From the NCBI GenBank assembly GCA_944342125.1, contig CALVMF010000015.1, positions 1 to 19,405 on the forward strand: 19,405 bases of DNA, written 5' to 3'. Source of the stretch: an uncultured Bacilli bacterium. Lineage in GTDB: Bacteria; Bacillota_I; Bacilli_A; RFN20; CAG-826. The position numbers and the translations under genes were made by a program. The first letter of the stretch is position 1, and each line of letters starts with the position of its first letter. This document shows, piece by piece, positions 15,702 to 19,405 of this stretch. The notes beneath the pieces are model-generated. The model had not been told where the DNA came from, made no database searches, and saw nothing but the letters and a program-made list of their open reading frames with translations.

Positions 15702-15775
15702 CTCTTAATGCTGATAATCGAACAACCGTATTAAGAGGCATTATTTAAATTAGTGCGATTATAGTCGCATTTTTT
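15702..15775 (+). terminator. Stem-loop followed by short intrinsic terminator
   Basis: CTCTTAAT (15702-15709) pairs with ATTAAGAG (15730-15737). AATGC (15707-15711) can instead pair with GCATT (15738-15742), so the two folds compete. A short hairpin TGCGA (15754-15758)/TCGCA (15765-15769) then leads into six Ts. This looks like a terminator closing the island before the next lipoprotein gene, possibly of a small RNA, but no promoter for one is clear. Confidence 0.5.
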
Positions 15776-15803
15776 AATTCTATATTAATTTTTTATTAAC
15801 ACA

Positions 15804-15833
15804 GGTTTATTTAATTTAAGTAGACTATATAAT
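15804..15833 (+). promoter_or_regulatory. Candidate promoter for the second lipoprotein run
   Basis: TATAAT at 15828-15833 lies 57 bases before the ATG at 15890, downstream of the terminator near 15754-15775. The -35 region about 17 bases upstream (GTTTAT at 15805-15810) is a poor match. It is the best-placed promoter candidate for the three lipoprotein genes that follow. Confidence 0.4.
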
Positions 15834-15889
15834 TCGTTTAGTTAATAAAAAGTCGAAGACTTTAATTTAAAAAAGGGGAAATATTCAAG

Positions 15890-17488
15890 ATGAAGAAAAA
15901 TCTAATTTTTGCATTTAGCTTTGCTTCACTCTTATGTCTAGGAAGCGTAGCTATGCTCTCATCTTGTGAAACTTCGGGGGAGGGTTCTAGTTTAGAAGAA
16001 TCTACTAAATACCACGTAACAGTTTCCAAGAGTGATGAGTATACTGTTAGTGGTATTAAAGAAGAAGGTTACGAAGCTGGAGAAACCGTAACTTTTTCTA
16101 TTGAAATTAGCGATGATGTAAATAGAATAATCGAAGTTAAAGCAAATGATGTTACTTTAACTAAAACTGATACTGGAGAGTATAGTTTCAAAATTGGAAA
16201 TCAAGATGTAGCAATTATGCTTACTCTTGATATGAAAACACCTATTGAAAAATTTCTTTCTAGCGCTAGAAAAGGCTTTACTTTTGAAACCACAAGTAAA
16301 CAAGTTGTAATGTCAAAAGCAAGCGATGAAGAGCTTTTCACAAATGAAACAAAATATGAATATGTTTTTGATGATTCAAACGGACCTAGAGTATCACAAA
16401 AAATATCTGTAGTTGGAGTAAGTGGAAGTGAATTATCTTTAAATGTCTTAAAAAACGATGAAGGATATATCGCAAGCGAATATATAAATTATAAAAATGA
16501 AGTGGATTCTGCACCGTTAACTGATGAAAATGGCTATTATGTACGTTACGATGAAAGCTTTATGAATCCGTTTTTGTTACTTGAAGCAAGCGACTTTATT
16601 AAAAGTGAAGACGAAGAAAATACTTATTATTTAAAAGATGACAAGCTTGACCTATTTGAATTTTTCATGGAAAGTCGTGGACTCCCTATGGAATATATCA
16701 AGTTTATTTTTGAAGGTGATTCTTTAAAAGAGATTCAATCTAAATCAATCACAAAAGAGGCTAAAGCTTTAGTAGATGGCGTCTATCAAGAAGCTTATTA
16801 TCACTACGAAGATGTAGCGACTTTAAAAGATTTAGGTTCTTCAAAAATTGAATCATTAAAACCATCTAGTGCAAGCGAAGTAAAAGATGAAGTTGAAGAA
16901 ATTTTAAGTAAAGTTAACGATAACTTTACTCTTACAACCGCAATAACTGATGGCACAAATGTAATCGATGAAACTTCAAATAGAGTTTGTTATTTTGATG
17001 GTTCAGAGTATTACGTTGATTACTCGATTGGAGATGAAAGTAAAGTTGATGATATCTTCTATAAAGAAGAAGATGGGAAGCTTATTGAATATAGCTTTAA
17101 TGAAACAAATGGAGTATTTGTTAAAAGTCCAAACACATCTTCAACAAGTTATAACATCGACCCAAAAGATAAATCATACTTTATTCCACATTTAAATGAA
17201 GTTTCTGGCGACCTTTTCTCTAAAGAAGGTGATAATACCTACGTAGTTAATAATGTAAACGCTGATAGCTACATCGGACTTGGATTTTTATCTGATTTTG
17301 AAATGGTGCCATATTTTATGTACGGATTTGGCCACGATTCAAGTTTTACTTATGATTCAGAAAACAATTCTATAACGATTGATCTTCCATTTTATATAGC
17401 GCTTGAAGGCTATTATTATTCGATGGGATATCGTTTAACATACACCAATTTAGGTACAACAGAAATAGGAGAGGTAGAAACTTTATGA
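15890..17488 (+). CDS. Two-module surface lipoprotein
   Basis: The 532-residue product has a lipoprotein signal with LSSC (Cys26). It carries a small beta domain at about 38-112 (YHVTV...GYEAGETVTFSIE...YSFKIG) that resembles exported Ig-like or repeat domains. Two modules of the family seen at 2625 and 4384 follow. Module 1 starts IEKFLSSARKGFTF (about 117) and ends DLGSSKIESL; module 2 starts VEEILSKVNDNFTL (about 335) and ends YTNLGTTEIGEVETL. The function is unknown; the location is the outer membrane-facing surface. AAGGGG at 15873-15878, eleven bases upstream, supports ATG 15890. It is the first gene of a run whose next member starts in the overlapping ATGA. YVVNNVNADSYIG in module 2 is nearly repeated in the next gene (YVVNNEDVVGYIG), so the pair arose by tandem duplication. 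Confidence 0.86.
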   Translation: MKKNLIFAFSFASLLCLGSVAMLSSCETSGEGSSLEESTKYHVTVSKSDEYTVSGIKEEGYEAGETVTFSIEISDDVNRIIEVKANDVTLTKTDTGEYSFKIGNQDVAIMLTLDMKTPIEKFLSSARKGFTFETTSKQVVMSKASDEELFTNETKYEYVFDDSNGPRVSQKISVVGVSGSELSLNVLKNDEGYIASEYINYKNEVDSAPLTDENGYYVRYDESFMNPFLLLEASDFIKSEDEENTYYLKDDKLDLFEFFMESRGLPMEYIKFIFEGDSLKEIQSKSITKEAKALVDGVYQEAYYHYEDVATLKDLGSSKIESLKPSSASEVKDEVEEILSKVNDNFTLTTAITDGTNVIDETSNRVCYFDGSEYYVDYSIGDESKVDDIFYKEEDGKLIEYSFNETNGVFVKSPNTSSTSYNIDPKDKSYFIPHLNEVSGDLFSKEGDNTYVVNNVNADSYIGLGFLSDFEMVPYFMYGFGHDSSFTYDSENNSITIDLPFYIALEGYYYSMGYRLTYTNLGTTEIGEVETL

Positions 17489-18888
17489 AAAGGAAATTAT
17501 TTATTTTAGCTTGTTTAGTTTTTCCACTTGCTTCTTGCTCTCCTATTGAAGAAGAAAAACCAACTGAAGAAGAAAGTAAGCTTGAAAATCTAGGCAAAGA
17601 AGAAGTTGAAGTTGATAGAAGTGAGATTGATAATTTTCTAGCTAAGGCAAGAGAATCATATACTTTAGAAGCCGATGAAAAAGAAATTATTAATCGAGTG
17701 GACGGAACAAATATTTTAACTAATGAATATAAGTATAAGGTTGAAAATGTAAGCGGAGATGATGCTCGCATGAAAGAAACTGTATCTTATACTTCAAGTG
17801 GCGAGTTATATACAACTTCTTTAGATTACGTAAAAGATTCATCTGGTTATGTAGCTGAGGAACTTTTAAATTACGACAATACCATAATTGATAAAGCGGT
17901 CGGCTCTTCGATTTATGAGGTTGAATTTGCTAATCCATTTTCCTTAATTAGTTCGGAAGATTTAATAGCAAATGAAGGTTATTTTCAATTAAATTCTCGC
18001 AAAAATGACATATTTTCAAAATATCTACTAGGAATTAACTATGAACTTGATAGTGTTAAATTCTATTTTAACAACAAAGAAATAGATAAGATTACTTTAT
18101 CAGCTGTTCCTTTTGAAACGACTTTTGAAGATAAAAATATAGGCGAATATATCAAAGTTAATGTTCTTTATGAAACTGAGGTGAAGTTTACTAATCTTGG
18201 TTCAACAGAGATTAAAGGAAAAGAGCCTTTAGCTAGTCGAAACGCCACAAAAGAAGAAGCGTTAAAAGAAGCTTTAGCAAATATTGGAACAAACTTTACA
18301 ATCATTATGAATGAGCACGATAGAGATTATGAACCAAATCATGATTACGATACGGTTTGGTATTATAACGGAAGCGATGCTGTCTATCATCAACAAACAA
18401 TCAACGATGAAAGAAAATTTTACGATTTATATTACAAGGCTGATCCAGAAGAGTTTGGCGATAATAAATTAAGATATTTTAATTATGACGAAGAAAATCC
18501 TCAATGGACTTATGAACCACCAAAGTATTCTTCTTCATATAACTCAGCTCCTAAGGAATATGATCGGTTCTTACCAAAATTTTCTTCAGTTTCACCTTTA
18601 GTTTTCGACTATGTTGAAGATGAAAATGGAGCAAAATATGTCGTAAATAATGAAGATGTAGTTGGCTATATTGGCAATGCATTTCTTCCAGGTGCATATG
18701 CAATTAGCTACTTTACCGATGGCGGAGGAGATAAATGCGAAATAACTTTAGATTCAACAGGTGCTATTAAAGAGATAGTTGTTGGCTATAGTTTTTTAGA
18801 CTCACAGGGTTTCCCTCTTTCTAGAGATTTCTCAATGCAATTTGTAAATATTGGTAAAACTACAATACCTGAATGGGTGGAAGGATAA
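17485..18888 (+). CDS. Two-module surface lipoprotein, tandem paralogue
   Basis: The 467-residue product has a lipoprotein signal with LASC (Cys18) and a short Glu-rich tether (21-40). Two family modules follow directly, without the extra beta domain of its neighbour. Module 1 starts IDNFLAKARESYTL (about 48) and ends FTNLGSTEIKGKEP. Module 2 starts LKEALANIGTNFTI (about 260) and ends FVNIGKTTIPEWVEG at the very C-terminus. The function is not known. The start overlaps the upstream stop as ATGA, with AGGAGAGG at 17467-17474, so translation is probably coupled. The next lipoprotein follows after five bases. Being shorter and lacking the N-terminal domain, it may be a derived copy. Confidence 0.86.
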   Translation: MKRKLFILACLVFPLASCSPIEEEKPTEEESKLENLGKEEVEVDRSEIDNFLAKARESYTLEADEKEIINRVDGTNILTNEYKYKVENVSGDDARMKETVSYTSSGELYTTSLDYVKDSSGYVAEELLNYDNTIIDKAVGSSIYEVEFANPFSLISSEDLIANEGYFQLNSRKNDIFSKYLLGINYELDSVKFYFNNKEIDKITLSAVPFETTFEDKNIGEYIKVNVLYETEVKFTNLGSTEIKGKEPLASRNATKEEALKEALANIGTNFTIIMNEHDRDYEPNHDYDTVWYYNGSDAVYHQQTINDERKFYDLYYKADPEEFGDNKLRYFNYDEENPQWTYEPPKYSSSYNSAPKEYDRFLPKFSSVSPLVFDYVEDENGAKYVVNNEDVVGYIGNAFLPGAYAISYFTDGGGDKCEITLDSTGAIKEIVVGYSFLDSQGFPLSRDFSMQFVNIGKTTIPEWVEG

Positions 18889-18893
18889 TAATT

Positions 18894-19405
18894 ATGAAAA
18901 AAAGAAAATATATACCACTTGTAATTTCACTTTGTTTAGCTGGAGTTTTAACTTCTTGTCAAAATGATGATCCTATTCAAGAAGAAAAACTTGAACTTAC
19001 TTTAAGTGTAGGTGCCACAAGTTTAGAAGTAGGACAAGTCACTCAACTTAGTGTTGTTGCTTCTATTGAAGGAACAAATTATGAAATCATTGTTAGTGAT
19101 GATAGCGTAGTTAAAGTTGAAGGTTCAAATGTCAAAGCTTTAAAAGAAGGTACTGCGACCTTGCAGGCTAAATCAGGGGAAGTCGTTTCTAACACCGAAA
19201 AAATTACAGTTAAGGCTAAAGAAGATGTCGATGAAGAAGAGCCTGACCCTTTAACTGTCTCAATAGAAGTACCTGAAAAAACAACATTAAAAGTCGGCGA
19301 ATCTATAAATTTAACCGCAAAAGTCGAAAATAATGTTGATAATTTGCCTTTAGAATGGGCATCTTCTGATGACACTGTTTTAACTGTTGATACAAGTGGA
19401 AAGGT
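18894..19405 (+). CDS. BIG2-domain lipoprotein, N-terminal part (3' end outside window)
   Basis: An open frame from ATG 18894 runs to the window edge with no stop; 170 complete residues are visible. AAGGA at 18881-18885, eight bases upstream, supports the start. The product begins MKKRKYIPLVISLCLAG with lipobox LTSC (Cys22). Two BIG2-like domains follow. The first (about 32-100) has SVGATSLEVGQVTQLSV, SDDSVVKVEG and ALKEGTATLQA. The second starts near 112 with TTLKVGESINLTA and reaches PLEWASSDDTVLTVD at the edge. BIG2 domains are extracellular beta sandwiches typical of adhesins and surface proteins. It lies five bases after the preceding stop, so it belongs to the same operon. It parallels the BIG2 lipoprotein that ends the first run (6463). 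Confidence 0.9.
   Translation, partial: MKKRKYIPLVISLCLAGVLTSCQNDDPIQEEKLELTLSVGATSLEVGQVTQLSVVASIEGTNYEIIVSDDSVVKVEGSNVKALKEGTATLQAKSGEVVSNTEKITVKAKEDVDEEEPDPLTVSIEVPEKTTLKVGESINLTAKVENNVDNLPLEWASSDDTVLTVDTSGK

Noticed and set aside
15690..15745. tRNA-like bases on the minus strand (GTTCGATTATC)
   Set aside because: The surrounding bases do not form T, anticodon or acceptor stems; the stretch folds better as simple competing hairpins.
17370..17771. Minus-strand open frame of 133 codons across the junction of two lipoprotein genes
   Set aside because: It is antisense to two well-supported genes, has low-complexity Ser/Leu content and no start context.
1..19405. Mycoplasma-type code with TGA read as Trp
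   Set aside because: Trp is encoded by TGG throughout, and TGA closes at least two complete genes and the terminase remnant.
1..19405. CRISPR array
   Set aside because: The repeats seen are palindromes in two or three copies without regular short spacers, and no cas-like gene is present.

Overview
The window comes from a low-GC, Gram-positive-type bacterium. Genes are AT-rich, have strong AGGAG-like ribosome binding sites, and most encode lipoprotein signal peptides ending in an L-x-S-C lipobox. TGA is used as a stop (genes ending at 11447 and 17488) and Trp is TGG, so the code is standard and this is not a mycoplasma-type genome. The best guess is an uncultured gut-type Bacilli/Erysipelotrichia relative. 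That is inference from style, not a database match.

Layout. (1) 1-9582: a tightly packed co-directional run of secreted proteins. It holds two tandem M6-family zinc metalloproteases (the first cut by the window edge), two large proteins built from a duplicated module with recognisable start and end motifs, and a 1039-residue lipoprotein with a BIG2 immunoglobulin-like domain. Start codons overlap or nearly touch the preceding stop codons, and a good intrinsic terminator follows at 9608-9638. (2) 9583-15780: an accessory island. It contains two AAA/DUF4143-type ATPases of different subgroups, each preceded by its own repeated palindromes. It then holds a roughly 2-kb segment bounded by a 25-bp perfect inverted repeat (13608-13632 and 15595-15619). 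That segment carries the C-terminal remnant of a phage large terminase, a promoter-like site with a G7 tract, an 89-residue orphan protein, and a 443-residue coiled-coil protein with a transmembrane hairpin and four C-terminal cysteines. (3) 15782-19405: the surface-lipoprotein run resumes with two paralogous two-module lipoproteins and a third lipoprotein with BIG2 domains that runs off the window. This last gene begins at 18894.

How it fits together. The two flanks look like one expanding family of exported, mostly lipid-anchored proteins with Pro/Glu/Asp-rich tethers, partly translated by coupling; the metalloproteases would act at the cell surface. The middle looks like an insertion hotspot or decayed prophage that landed in or next to this array. 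The parts I regard as possibly undescribed are the inverted-repeat-bounded two-gene cassette, the three palindromes spaced 83-84 bp apart before the second ATPase, and the shared two-module lipoprotein architecture.
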